Assembly: GCF_900112265.1 (NCBI RefSeq)
Contig: NZ_FOLO01000022.1
Span: forward strand, 11,868 to 75,867
Direction of reading: 5' to 3'
Origin: Pseudoalteromonas denitrificans DSM 6059
GTDB lineage: Bacteria; Pseudomonadota; Gammaproteobacteria; Enterobacterales; Alteromonadaceae
DNA: 64,000 bases
The position numbers and the translations under genes are program-made. This document shows positions 27,045 through 36,044 of this stretch, one piece after another (the stretch's first letter is position 1; every line of letters starts with the position of its first letter). The notes beneath the pieces are model-generated. The model did no database searches. It had not been told where the DNA came from and saw only the letters and a list, made by a program, of their open reading frames with translations.

Positions 27045-27497
27045 CTATCTGAGTAAAGGCTGACTTTGAGGTAGGGTAACTGATACTTTTAAATTAAGCT
27101 CTTTTTGTTGACCTTGTTTAAGTATGAATTTTGTTTCTTGTCGTTCCATTACGGGTGTTGCGACATTACTCACATAATACTCACCTGCAGGTAAAATCAG
27201 TGTTACAGCTTCATCATTACTTGTTTCAAACTTTTTAATCAGATTTCGATTACTATCAAAAATATTAAACTGCTGTTTTACTCTACTTTCTTTGCATTGT
27301 GTTTTCTCTTTAGCATCAAGGTCAACGACATTTCCGGAACAAAAGACTCTAAAAGCAATCACCTTAAGGCTTGTTTCAGCAGGTGAAGCCGCAACCTGTA
27401 TTTTTGACTCTTCCACTGCTTGTTCCAATTTAATGTTTTCATCTTGGCAAGCCGTTAGTAACACACTTGCCGCAAATAAAAAAAGGTATTTTTTCAT
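27045..27497 (-). CDS. Small predicted lipoprotein
   Basis: The 150-residue protein has a lipobox (SVLLTAC, Cys17) and a C-terminal beta-rich region with the NLIKKFETSNDEAVTLILPAGEYYVSN pattern, reminiscent of carboxypeptidase-regulatory-like or PEGA-type beta-sandwiches. Two further Cys (in VFCSG and TQCKES) could pair. AAGGA before the ATG supports the start. It follows the large Asp-box gene in the same direction after about 135 nt that include a hairpin. The function is unknown. Confidence 0.75.
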   Translation of the reverse strand: MKKYLFLFAASVLLTACQDENIKLEQAVEESKIQVAASPAETSLKVIAFRVFCSGNVVDLDAKEKTQCKESRVKQQFNIFDSNRNLIKKFETSNDEAVTLILPAGEYYVSNVATPVMERQETKFILKQGQQKELNLKVSVTLPQSQPLLR

Positions 27498-27582
27498 TAC
27501 GTTTTCCTTAACAATTGGCTCCGAAAAGCGACAGAGCCAATGACGTTAATAAATATATAGTTTAATTTTCTAATTTGACACC

Positions 27583-27617
27583 TGAATTTTCAGGCTGAAT
27601 TAAAGCCTGAAAATTCA
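27583..27617 (-). terminator. Long hairpin between the Asp-box gene and the lipoprotein gene
   Basis: A perfect 14-bp inverted repeat, TGAATTTTCAGGCT/AGCCTGAAAATTCA, with a 7-nt loop lies 15 nt past the stop of the 1091-residue gene. It lacks a strong U-tract on the minus strand, so it may act as an mRNA 3'-end stabiliser or partial terminator that lowers read-through into the lipoprotein gene. Confidence 0.6.
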
Positions 27618-27631
27618 ACTTAACCTATACG

Positions 27632-30600
27632 TTATCGTTTAAGCCTACGTGTAAATAACCCCGCAAGACCAATCATTAACATACCAAAGCCAAACCCGCC
27701 GCCACTGCTTTTCTTTTTGTTAACTGTCACGCTCACATTTTGGCTTGCAGTATCATTAACAGCCTGACCATCATCAGCTAATATGGTAAATGTTGCGCTA
27801 CCATGCTGATCTTCAATTGAAGTTAAGCTTAAAGCACCTGTTTCAGAGTTAAATGAAACATTTACTAAAGTCGACGTTGTAGGGTAAATTGAATAACTTA
27901 CAACTTGATCTTTTTCGTTCTCAGGTACTTCACTTGCAGTGACTGTAACATCACTCGCAGTTGAAAAGTCTTCTTCTAATGAAATACTTGCATTACTAAC
28001 ACTGAACTCAGGCGCATCATTTACTGATTTAACATTAAAAGTGAAACGACCTTTTGTTGTATTATGCTCAGTACCATTACTACCACGTAAATAAACTTCA
28101 TCAGCGCCATAATAGTTAGCTTCTGGAGTATATTTAACATTATCTAATTCAGCTAAGGTAATATGCTGTGCTTTTTCAAGAGCAACATCAGCCAATGTTA
28201 ATGTACCATGCATAGGGAGTGATTCAATATACATATGTGTTACAGCTTCTGAGTCAGCAATATCATCGCTAACTAATGCTTGTGTTAATGAGAAAGCACT
28301 ATCTTCATTAACTTCTAGCATGTGATCTTTCAGTTGAACTTGAGGTAATTTACCAAGCTGTACTCTGAATACACCACGACCATGGGTAAACGCATACAAT
28401 TGATTATCAACAATTGTTAAATGTTCAGTCATTACATTTGCAAAGTCTGTGTTTTCTACAACCCAGTTATCACCACCATCAAATGATACAAATAAACCTA
28501 AATCAGTACCAACATAAAGTCTTTTACTATCAGATGGGTCTACCACAATTGAATGAACCGGAATATCTGGAATACCATTCATTTGGGCTAAATTATCGAT
28601 TGCTTTCCAGCTAATACCACCATTTTCAGATTTCCAAATATGATTAACACCAAAAGTAGAGTAAGTCGCATATGCTATTTGACTATTATTGGGGTCAAAT
28701 GCAATTGAAGAAACATTACCTTGGACTGGTTGTGCTGGATGCCATTGTGTAGCCTCTGCAGCTGAACTCGCTTCTTGGCTACGAACAATATAACCACGAG
28801 AAGTACCCACTAGTACATGGTCAGAGTCACCTGTAGCGATGCCAAATGCAGTAATACTACTGCCCTCAGGCATAGCCGATGAAGCACGAGTCCACTTTTG
28901 TCCTCTATCATCTGTACGCCAAATATAATTACCGCCTGTCCATAAACGCTCAGGTTTATTTACATCTAAAATATGTGGTGCAATAAATCTAAAGCCAGCA
29001 TCTTCACCTTGAACACTTGCTTCATTCCAAGTTTGACCTGAGTCATAGCTCACTTGTAGTGAATTATAAACATATGAAGAATAAATAATATCTGAATTAG
29101 TTGGATCTATTGAAGTATAACCACCATCACCGCCACGAATTTCAGCCCAAACTTGACCATTTGTTTCGGTACCCATTTGAGTACCATTATCTTGTGCACC
29201 AGCAGCATATTTACTGCCATCACTAGCTACACCACCATGATAAAACTGCGTTACAGCATAACCATTATTCATGTTTTCAAACTTGATATATTCTTCTTGT
29301 GCATAACCTATTGAGTTATCGTCATTCCAAGTTGAATACATTAGATGACACATATCAGACACAACAGCAAAAACATTACCTTGTGCATCTAATGTGCGTT
29401 GAACCCCACCATCATTACCTATATACATGGTTTTATTGGTTGTACCATCATAATCAGGGTGGAATGCAATAACATGGTTATCGGCATGAACATAACGTTC
29501 ATCATCAGGATCTAACCACCACTGACTTGCAATACCAAAGTTTTTACCGCCATTATCTGAACGAAGTACATCAACACCACCAACCCACACTCTTTCAGCA
29601 TCACTAGGGTCAACAGCTAAGGTTAAATCATACCAACCTTGACCGGTTCCAATAGCATTACCCCCTCCCCAACATTGTTCATTTATTACACCATCAGCAT
29701 AGGTATATCCTAACATACTACGTGCAATAGGTGCTTCTTCAGGCCTAGAATCTCGACTAACCTGAGTTGTCCATGTTTCACCACCATCCATTGAACGGAA
29801 TAATGAGTGCAATGCACTTGTTTTATCATCTACCACTAAAGCATAAACAGAATCTTGATTAGAAGGTGATAATGCAACTTCAATTCGACCAAAGTCTTCA
29901 TTACCTTCAATAAGAGAGTCAATGGTCACATTCCAAGTTGCACCTGCATCCTTAGAAATAAGTACCTTGCTAGGCGCAGTGTGATTACCACAAGCTGCAA
30001 CTAAGTAATCAACATCTTTATCAGTTCTCAATTCAATATCTAAACAACCAACTGGGAAGATGCGATCGCCTGCTTCAACTGAAAAATCAGCAGCGTCAAT
30101 TAGTTTAGTCCAATCTGTTCCTGCATTTTCAGTTTTAAATAAACCACCATTACTCGCTACATACATAGTCTTCGGATTATTATGACTAACGGCAATACGG
30201 TAAATGAAATGGAAGTCTGAATTATTAACGGTCGATTTGATTGAATCCCAAGAAATACCAGCATCTGAAGATACAAAAATACCATTACCACGCATAATAC
30301 CTGTATAACGGAAACCTTCACCTGTACCGGCATAAATAACATCTGGATTACCAGGCTCAAAATTAAGCGTTGTAACAGCTAAGTGTGTCATTAAATCATC
30401 AAGAGGCTGCCAGTTTTCACCTGCATCAGTTGTTTTCCATACACCACCAGCAACACCTGCTGTATACATCATATCTGGTGTATCAGGGTGGAATAAAATA
30501 GCTCTAGTACGACCGCCAACATTACCTGGACCTAGCTCCTCCCAACGATCTACATTATCGTTTGCAGCAACACTTGAGCGATAAAGACCATTTTCTTGCG

Positions 30601-30907
30601 GTAATACAAAAGATTGCGCAGCTAAATCATAATGAGGTTGCTTTTGCATAAGCAAACGCGCTGTATCATATTTTTCTACAGGTAAAGTTTTCATGCCTAT
30701 TGGCATACGCTTTGAATTAAAAAATTCAGCGGCTTCATTTGGCTTACTGTATTTTGTTTTATTTATACGTTTTCTTTCAAGCTTATCCTGGAACTTTTGA
30801 GGTAACTGTAATTGATTAGATACTGATTCATTTGATTGATATAAATAACCACCAAGTGCAACAATTACACCCGTTGCAACCAATGATTTAGACATGAAAC
30901 TTCCCAT
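27632..30907 (-). CDS. Large exported Asp-box (VPS10/BNR-like) protein with GlyGly-CTERM anchor
   Basis: The 1091-residue protein starts with a signal-like helix (SLVATGVIVALGGYLY). Residues about 125-850 form one or two beta-propellers marked by at least ten Asp-box motifs (S-x-D-x-G-x-x-W), such as KTTDAGENW, KTENAGTDW, SMDGGETW, SYDSGQTW, KSENGGISW and SFDGGDNW; these are the repeats of sortilin/VPS10, BNR and xyloglucanase-type propellers. Two cadherin/Ig-like modules follow (VSDDIADSEAVT to about 960, then DDGQAVNDTASQNV). The C-terminus, SGGGFGFGMLMIGLAGLF followed by RRLKR, is a GlyGly-CTERM signal, which rhombosortase cuts in T2SS-exporting bacteria. The product is therefore expected at the cell surface or outside. 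Catalytic acids of a glycosidase were not identified. AGGG 8 nt before the ATG at 30907 supports the start. Confidence 0.88.
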   Translation of the reverse strand: MGSFMSKSLVATGVIVALGGYLYQSNESVSNQLQLPQKFQDKLERKRINKTKYSKPNEAAEFFNSKRMPIGMKTLPVEKYDTARLLMQKQPHYDLAAQSFVLPQENGLYRSSVAANDNVDRWEELGPGNVGGRTRAILFHPDTPDMMYTAGVAGGVWKTTDAGENWQPLDDLMTHLAVTTLNFEPGNPDVIYAGTGEGFRYTGIMRGNGIFVSSDAGISWDSIKSTVNNSDFHFIYRIAVSHNNPKTMYVASNGGLFKTENAGTDWTKLIDAADFSVEAGDRIFPVGCLDIELRTDKDVDYLVAACGNHTAPSKVLISKDAGATWNVTIDSLIEGNEDFGRIEVALSPSNQDSVYALVVDDKTSALHSLFRSMDGGETWTTQVSRDSRPEEAPIARSMLGYTYADGVINEQCWGGGNAIGTGQGWYDLTLAVDPSDAERVWVGGVDVLRSDNGGKNFGIASQWWLDPDDERYVHADNHVIAFHPDYDGTTNKTMYIGNDGGVQRTLDAQGNVFAVVSDMCHLMYSTWNDDNSIGYAQEEYIKFENMNNGYAVTQFYHGGVASDGSKYAAGAQDNGTQMGTETNGQVWAEIRGGDGGYTSIDPTNSDIIYSSYVYNSLQVSYDSGQTWNEASVQGEDAGFRFIAPHILDVNKPERLWTGGNYIWRTDDRGQKWTRASSAMPEGSSITAFGIATGDSDHVLVGTSRGYIVRSQEASSAAEATQWHPAQPVQGNVSSIAFDPNNSQIAYATYSTFGVNHIWKSENGGISWKAIDNLAQMNGIPDIPVHSIVVDPSDSKRLYVGTDLGLFVSFDGGDNWVVENTDFANVMTEHLTIVDNQLYAFTHGRGVFRVQLGKLPQVQLKDHMLEVNEDSAFSLTQALVSDDIADSEAVTHMYIESLPMHGTLTLADVALEKAQHITLAELDNVKYTPEANYYGADEVYLRGSNGTEHNTTKGRFTFNVKSVNDAPEFSVSNASISLEEDFSTASDVTVTASEVPENEKDQVVSYSIYPTTSTLVNVSFNSETGALSLTSIEDQHGSATFTILADDGQAVNDTASQNVSVTVNKKKSSGGGFGFGMLMIGLAGLFTRRLKR

Positions 30908-31258
30908 AATTTTCCCTTTGTATCATTTTATTGTTTTGTCGTTTTAGCGTTTTTATTTATGTGTACTTTGTATATTGACTAACAAAGTGGAAGCATTTGT
31001 ATCTTTTTTTTGTTAATAAGGTCAATTAAATAAGGTAAACATTGTAAACGGTTGTAAAGATTAATTTAATTAAAGGTAAGCTAAATATTACTTAAAAATC
31101 ATATAAGAGTATGATTTTTTTAATTTAAAGTTAATAATATTCATTATTCATTTGATACAATTGTTAAAGCGAGGATAATATACGCAAAATTAAAACAAGC
31201 TGTATAATGCGTATCTATTCTTAGGTTTAAACCTGTATTAAAGAAGTTGTTTTTAAAT
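30908..31258. other. Divergent regulatory region
   Basis: About 350 A+T-rich bases lie between the divergent starts of the Asp-box protein and the TonB-dependent receptor. AATAATATTCATTATTCATT at about 31133-31152 is weakly Fur-box-like, but too degenerate to call in such A+T-rich DNA. No gene is present. Confidence 0.4.
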
Positions 31259-33130
31259 ATGATCCTTTTTCCTGCTTATATATTCCTTGCCAGTTCTATC
31301 ATTGAGCCTCAAGATTTAAAACTCATTGAACGCATTCAAGTAAATGCAAATAGAAATTTACTTCACTCTCAAACATTAAGTTCAGGGAGAACAGATTTAG
31401 TTTTTTCTGATGAAAAATTAAGCTTAAATCGCAGTATTAGTGATTGGTTAGTGCAAATACCAGGGCTTAGTCTTAACGGCCAAGGAGGCTTAATGCAAAG
31501 TTATAGCTTAAGAGGTTTAAGTCGCTCAAGGATCAGAACTGAAGTTGATGGTATTCCTATTATTACAGACCGAAGAGCAGGAAATTCAATCTCTTTTATA
31601 CCACCAGAGCTGTTTTCCAGTGTATCTGTTCAAAAAGGCCCAAGCTCAACAATATTTGGCTCTGAAGCCATGGGTGGCGTGATAGCTTTATCAACTATCA
31701 CACCTGAAAGCCTAAACCTGTCAATAAATCAGCAAACGAATGGCGATCAAACAAGCTTAGCCATGAGCTATGGCAGTGAAAAAATTAAAACAGGTTTAGT
31801 TTACCGAAATTCTGAAAATAGTTTGGCTGCTAACAATAAAGAACTAAATACTCAGTTCAAACAAACAGCTGGTTTAATTAAGTATCAGGATAGCCTTAAT
31901 AAATATGATTTCATACTCAGCTTTTTGGCCAGTAATACGCAAGATATAGGAAAAAGCAGTGAACTTTTCCCTGATAAACGTATTACGGTTTACCCTGAAG
32001 AGTTTCATAGTCTAAGCCAATTCCAATTAAGCTATCAAAAAGACTGGCTCATAAAGTTTTACCATCACTACCAAAATTGGGACAGTGAAGTAAAACGTAT
32101 TAATTCCAGAACAAACTTAACCGCATATCAGGCAAATACTTTAGGTAGTTTATTCTACCAATCGCATCAGTTTCTAAGCGGCGAAGGAAGAATGGGCGTT
32201 GAGTGGGTTGCAAGACGTGGTGTCAATATTTCAGAGCAAGAGCTTGACCAAAACAGTCACCTTAATTTCTCTCATACGCTGTTAGATGGTAAACAGGATA
32301 ACATTGGTTTTTTTATTGATGATCATTGGCAAGTTGATCAAGTTAATTTAATGGCTGCAATCCGATATGATACGATTTCTCAAAAAAATACATACCAGAA
32401 ATCTACCCGTCATGGGGATAAATTAAATACGAGTTTTGCTGCCACTTGGCAGATATCTGATACGCTAAAGCTACACAGTGAATATGGTACAGGATTTCGT
32501 TTTCCGACCTTATCTGAATTATATTTTAACGGTGAAACACCTAGAGGCTCAACTTTAGGTAATACACACCTAGCACCTGAAACAAGTAAAGGTGCTTCTC
32601 TAGATTTATACTATCAAAACGATATCAGTAAGCTGACTTTAAGTGGTTATGTGCAAAATTTAGATAACTACATTGAAAGGTACCGCATAAATAGTGACTT
32701 ACGAAGTTATAGGAATATAGAGCAAGCTAAAATTCATGGCATAGAGTTAAGTTATGAGTTTCAATTGAACGATTATTTATCTCATCAACTCAGTTACCAA
32801 TGGCAGCAAGGTGAAAATAAAAATAATGAAACCTTATCAGATTTAAACCCATCACAATGGCATTTTCGCAGTACATTAGCATTAGATAACGCGAGTTTTC
32901 ATAACCACTTTAGTTATCGAGAAACTTACTCTGATTTTGGTGATGGTGAAGAGCAGCTTAACAGCGCTTTTATTTGGAATCTAAAATGGCAATACCAGTT
33001 AGACTCACATTTAGACTTAAGTATTTATACTAATAATTTACTTGATAAACTCTATTATGGCTCAGCTGATGAGGATGCAGATTTTCAACCAGGAAGAACA
33101 ATAGGCATTGAATTAAAGTATCAATTTTAG
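31259..33130 (+). CDS. TonB-dependent outer-membrane receptor
   Basis: From the ATG at 31259 the product has 623 residues: a short signal peptide, a TonB-box-like IERIQVNAN near residue 25, the plug domain (SDWLVQIPGLSLNGQGG, SLRGLSRSRIRTEVDGIPI, VSVQKGPSSTIFGSEAMGGVI) and a 22-strand-type barrel that ends NNLLDKLYYGSADEDADFQPGRTIGIELKYQF with the terminal Phe needed for insertion. This is the order of siderophore/heme/cobalamin receptors. GFRFPTLSELYFNGETPRGS resembles heme/iron-type receptors but does not fix the ligand. No ABC or TonB genes are adjacent. A TTG 12 nt upstream is a possible but less likely start. Confidence 0.9.
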   Translation: MILFPAYIFLASSIIEPQDLKLIERIQVNANRNLLHSQTLSSGRTDLVFSDEKLSLNRSISDWLVQIPGLSLNGQGGLMQSYSLRGLSRSRIRTEVDGIPIITDRRAGNSISFIPPELFSSVSVQKGPSSTIFGSEAMGGVIALSTITPESLNLSINQQTNGDQTSLAMSYGSEKIKTGLVYRNSENSLAANNKELNTQFKQTAGLIKYQDSLNKYDFILSFLASNTQDIGKSSELFPDKRITVYPEEFHSLSQFQLSYQKDWLIKFYHHYQNWDSEVKRINSRTNLTAYQANTLGSLFYQSHQFLSGEGRMGVEWVARRGVNISEQELDQNSHLNFSHTLLDGKQDNIGFFIDDHWQVDQVNLMAAIRYDTISQKNTYQKSTRHGDKLNTSFAATWQISDTLKLHSEYGTGFRFPTLSELYFNGETPRGSTLGNTHLAPETSKGASLDLYYQNDISKLTLSGYVQNLDNYIERYRINSDLRSYRNIEQAKIHGIELSYEFQLNDYLSHQLSYQWQQGENKNNETLSDLNPSQWHFRSTLALDNASFHNHFSYRETYSDFGDGEEQLNSAFIWNLKWQYQLDSHLDLSIYTNNLLDKLYYGSADEDADFQPGRTIGIELKYQF

Positions 33131-33160
33131 TCATTGCTTTTTCAAATAATTTAACCGAAG

Positions 33161-34093
33161 TTACTTATGCTGAAGTAACTTCAAACCATAATTTATCGTT
33201 TTATCTAAATGTGCTTTAAACAATTTATAACATATCTCACGAAACCATTTATGCTCAGGATCTAGGTTATTTTTAGCGTGCCAAAGTATATAATATTGAT
33301 GTGCTTTGATATCTATCGGCAAAGGTTTTATTTGCAAATCATAATGATGCGAAAAATCAGCAGCGATATGCAAAGGAGTCGTTAAAATAGCATCAGTTTG
33401 TTGTAATAAAGCCATTGCAGATTGAAAAAAAGGCACTGACGCAAATATTTTTCTTTTTTGGTTGATCAAAGATAATGCATCATCTACAGGACTGTCTTTA
33501 TCTCCTCCTCCACTTATTACAATATGTTGTGAATTGACATAATCTTTAACAGATAGTGCTTTTAATGCTTTTGGGTGTGACCTTTTCATTACCATGACTA
33601 ATTGATCTTCAGCCATTTTTTTACCGTATAAATTTTCTGGTATTGAATCTGCAATAGTTGAGACTAAATCAAGCGGTCTGTCAGATAATTCAAATAACCA
33701 ACTCTTTTGCCAAAGTTGATACTCAATACTGATCTCTGCTGCAACGTTAAGCATTTCGCTGCAAATATCAGGTAATAAAAACTGTGAAACATAGTCACTT
33801 GAAGCAAGTGAAAACTGGCGCTTACACTGGGTAATATCGAGCTCTTTTGGTAAATATAAGTTATCCAAAGTTTGTAATAAGCTTGGTAACTTATCTTTTA
33901 ACTCTTGTGCTTTTTGAGTTAAAACAAACTGATTCGCTTCTCGAATCAAAATAGGATCATGAAATGATTCGCGTATTTGCAGTAATGTTTTACTCATTGC
34001 TGATTGCGTTACATTTAATGCTTTTGCTGATTCAGTTAAATTACGTGTTTGCAGTAATGAAATAAGAGCAGGTAATAATTTATAATTGTTCAA
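33161..34093 (-). CDS. LysR-family transcriptional regulator
   Basis: The 310-residue protein begins with the LysR winged helix-turn-helix (LISLLQTRNLTESAKALNVTQSAMSKTLLQIRESF), followed by a two-lobe effector domain (FSLASSDYVSQFLLPDI, PLDLVSTIADSIPENLYGKKMAEDQLVMVMKRSHP). The start is a TTG at 34093 with AAGG 7 nt upstream. It converges with the TonB receptor gene (30-nt gap), and the DoxX gene lies 66 nt upstream in the same direction, so DoxX or the receptor are candidate targets. The effector is unknown. Confidence 0.9.
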   Translation of the reverse strand: MNNYKLLPALISLLQTRNLTESAKALNVTQSAMSKTLLQIRESFHDPILIREANQFVLTQKAQELKDKLPSLLQTLDNLYLPKELDITQCKRQFSLASSDYVSQFLLPDICSEMLNVAAEISIEYQLWQKSWLFELSDRPLDLVSTIADSIPENLYGKKMAEDQLVMVMKRSHPKALKALSVKDYVNSQHIVISGGGDKDSPVDDALSLINQKRKIFASVPFFQSAMALLQQTDAILTTPLHIAADFSHHYDLQIKPLPIDIKAHQYYILWHAKNNLDPEHKWFREICYKLFKAHLDKTINYGLKLLQHK

Positions 34094-34159
34094 ATGAAAG
34101 CCTTAAAGCTTGGAAGTAACTCACTCAAAATAAATTAAGTGAGTTTAATAATTAATAAA

Positions 34160-34591
34160 TCACAATTTTTTATTGATAACTTCATCCAATGAATACTTTC
34201 CAGGGCCTTGAATTAATAGACTCATCACACCCGCCATCAGTAATAATTGAAATTCATAACCGCCTTTACCAAACATGCCTGCATCTAAATGTACAAAACT
34301 GATAGCCACTAACATCACGATAACTAGGCTACCAGCAGCTGCGCGTGTTAATAACCCTACAATCAATAATGCTCCGCCTAAGGTTTCTGATAAACCTGCT
34401 GCAACGGCTAGTAAATAGCTAGGTTCTAACCCCATGCTCGCTAACCAACCAGCAAAACCATCTGGATTACCTTCACCAAATAACTTACCCCAGCCATGCC
34501 CTATAAATATAATGCCTAAAACAAGTCTTAATATAAATGGCGCTAAAGCATGGTTATTATTATTTAAAAGTATTTTCAATAAATTTTTCAT
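34160..34591 (-). CDS. DoxX-family membrane protein
   Basis: The 143-residue protein has four membrane helices and the DoxX signature: PFILRLVLGIIFIGHGWGKLFG, then GLSETLGGALLIVGLLTRAAAG and a short C-terminal helix. DoxX-type proteins are small quinone/redox-associated membrane proteins, often induced under oxidative or electrophile stress. It precedes a LysR gene in the same direction. Confidence 0.9.
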   Translation of the reverse strand: MKNLLKILLNNNNHALAPFILRLVLGIIFIGHGWGKLFGEGNPDGFAGWLASMGLEPSYLLAVAAGLSETLGGALLIVGLLTRAAAGSLVIVMLVAISFVHLDAGMFGKGGYEFQLLLMAGVMSLLIQGPGKYSLDEVINKKL

Positions 34592-35000
34592 TTCATTACC
34601 TAGTTTTAATATGTATTTAAGGACTATTACAAGAGCACTATTTTAGATACTCTATAAGCATGAATTAAAATTTCTTTTTAGACTTTATAGTATGAAATAA
34701 ATTCACAGTCAAATTTTTTAATAAAAATTCAAAACTATCAATAAATTGAATTTAGTTCTAGAAACACACTTCAAATTAGAATAAATTGCACAAGTAGCTT
34801 GAACAAAAAATTATAAATTTTTTTAGCAAGTCTACTGCAATCATTCCCACATAAATGACATGACAAATTTAAGTAGTAAGCATTTTATAATACCGTTAGG
34901 GTGATTTTTAGAAGCTATTATGATCACATTACGACCATATATAAAAGTGAAGAAAAACTTATTGAGATATGAACAACAATACACTGTCATTTTCCAGTTT
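34592..35000. other. Intergenic stretch without recognised gene
   Basis: About 410 A+T-rich bases lie between the DoxX start and the terminator at 35001-35020. I saw no ORF or RNA gene. Confidence 0.4.
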
Positions 35001-35020
35001 TAAAAACCTTATTATAAGGT
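35001..35020 (-). terminator. Intrinsic terminator overlapping a stop codon
   Basis: On the minus strand ACCTTA/TAAGGT forms a 6-bp stem with a 3-nt loop and is followed directly by TTTTT. The loop contains the TAA stop of the 153-residue gene, so translation ends inside the hairpin. Confidence 0.65.
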
Positions 35021-35473
35021 ACAGCACCCTATATCTTTCTCTATATTTGAAATTAGGCCATTAACAATAAACAACTCTATAAAAATATCTATATTACGTG
35101 CATGAAAACCAACTTCAAACTCATTCGGACTTGATAGCGTTAGGCTGTAAATATAAAAGTGCTCTTTAAAGTTATTCATTGTGATTTCAGGTATATCTTC
35201 AGCAGCTTTTTTTTGAAACCGATTGTCTATGTATTTCCACAATAAATCAGGAGCGTTGATGTAGCGAATAAGTGCCTGAACACTCTTCTGGTTTGGTCCT
35301 TGTTCATCACCATAGATACAACAAAAATTTAAATCTAATCCATTAGTTAAGTCTTCAGGTCGTTCATTTAGCTCCCAAGCCTTTTCTTCAAAATTGAAGG
35401 TCGCTTTACCTACTCCCCTAATGATAATTTCAATAGGTGATTTTCTAAATATTTTTTTAATCAAACCGAACAA
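35012..35473 (-). CDS. Hypothetical protein (153 aa)
   Basis: This soluble alpha/beta protein has a basic N-terminus (LIKKIFRKSPIEIIIRGVG) and a C-terminus ending KDIGCCTL. It shows no recognised family motif. The start is a TTG with AAGGAG 6 nt upstream, a strong site that makes the TTG credible. It is the last of three minus-strand genes after the diguanylate cyclase and the single-domain receiver, although 130 nt separate it from the latter. Confidence 0.65.
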   Translation of the reverse strand: MFGLIKKIFRKSPIEIIIRGVGKATFNFEEKAWELNERPEDLTNGLDLNFCCIYGDEQGPNQKSVQALIRYINAPDLLWKYIDNRFQKKAAEDIPEITMNNFKEHFYIYSLTLSSPNEFEVGFHARNIDIFIELFIVNGLISNIEKDIGCCTL

Positions 35474-35604
35474 TTAAAACTCCTTTGTAAAAGCTGTAGT
35501 GTTCAGCTAAATAATGTGGACTAAACCGTCTAGGCTTTGCTAGAAACTTTAATTCCTACACAATGCACATAAGTTGTATTAGTCTCGACTTCTTTTAGAG
35601 TTAT

Positions 35605-35979
35605 CTAAAATAAAATCGATTCAACTAATAGAGGCAGTTCTTTTTCTAATTTTTCAGAAGGCAGTACAAAGTCAGCACCTAAAAGCTCAGCTATCTTTAA
35701 AAAAGAATCAGGTTCAACCTCACCAAGAGCGCCACTATAAGCAATAATCGGCGTATCGTCATCAGCCTTAAAAGTTTTTATTTCTTCATACCCCATAACA
35801 TTTGGCATGTTTAAATTTAATACGACTAAATCTAATTTATTTTCGTCAATTAAACCCACATTGTTAACATTATGATTTACAAGTGTGAAACTCAAATCAC
35901 ACGATACCTTTTTAGTTAAGTTATTTGAGATTGAACTTCGTTCGATTTCATTATTTTCTATCAATAATATATGATACAT
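35605..35979 (-). CDS. Single-domain receiver protein lacking the phospho-acceptor Asp
   Basis: From the ATG at 35979 (GAGG 5 nt upstream; a GTG at 35985 is less likely) the product has 124 residues and the CheY-like fold: IENNEIERSSISNNL, LDLVVLNLNMPNVMGYEEI, TPIIAYSGA and ADFVLPSEKLEKELP. The Asp that is normally phosphorylated is Asn (codon at 35815-35817, in VVLNLNMP), the acidic pair reads EN, and the conserved Lys near the end is missing or displaced. It is therefore a pseudo-receiver, unlikely to be controlled by phosphorylation. It lies 65 nt after the diguanylate cyclase gene, whose receiver has the same Asp-to-Asn change. Confidence 0.85.
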   Translation of the reverse strand: MYHILLIENNEIERSSISNNLTKKVSCDLSFTLVNHNVNNVGLIDENKLDLVVLNLNMPNVMGYEEIKTFKADDDTPIIAYSGALGEVEPDSFLKIAELLGADFVLPSEKLEKELPLLVESILF

Positions 35980-36044
35980 ATTCACCTCGCTAATTTATTG
36001 ATACTACTAAAACAATCTTTTAAATCTCGACTTTCATTAACACA

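Noticed and set aside
31133..31152. Possible Fur box before the TonB-dependent receptor
   Set aside because: Too many mismatches to the 19-bp consensus, and the whole region is A+T-rich, so chance similarity is high.
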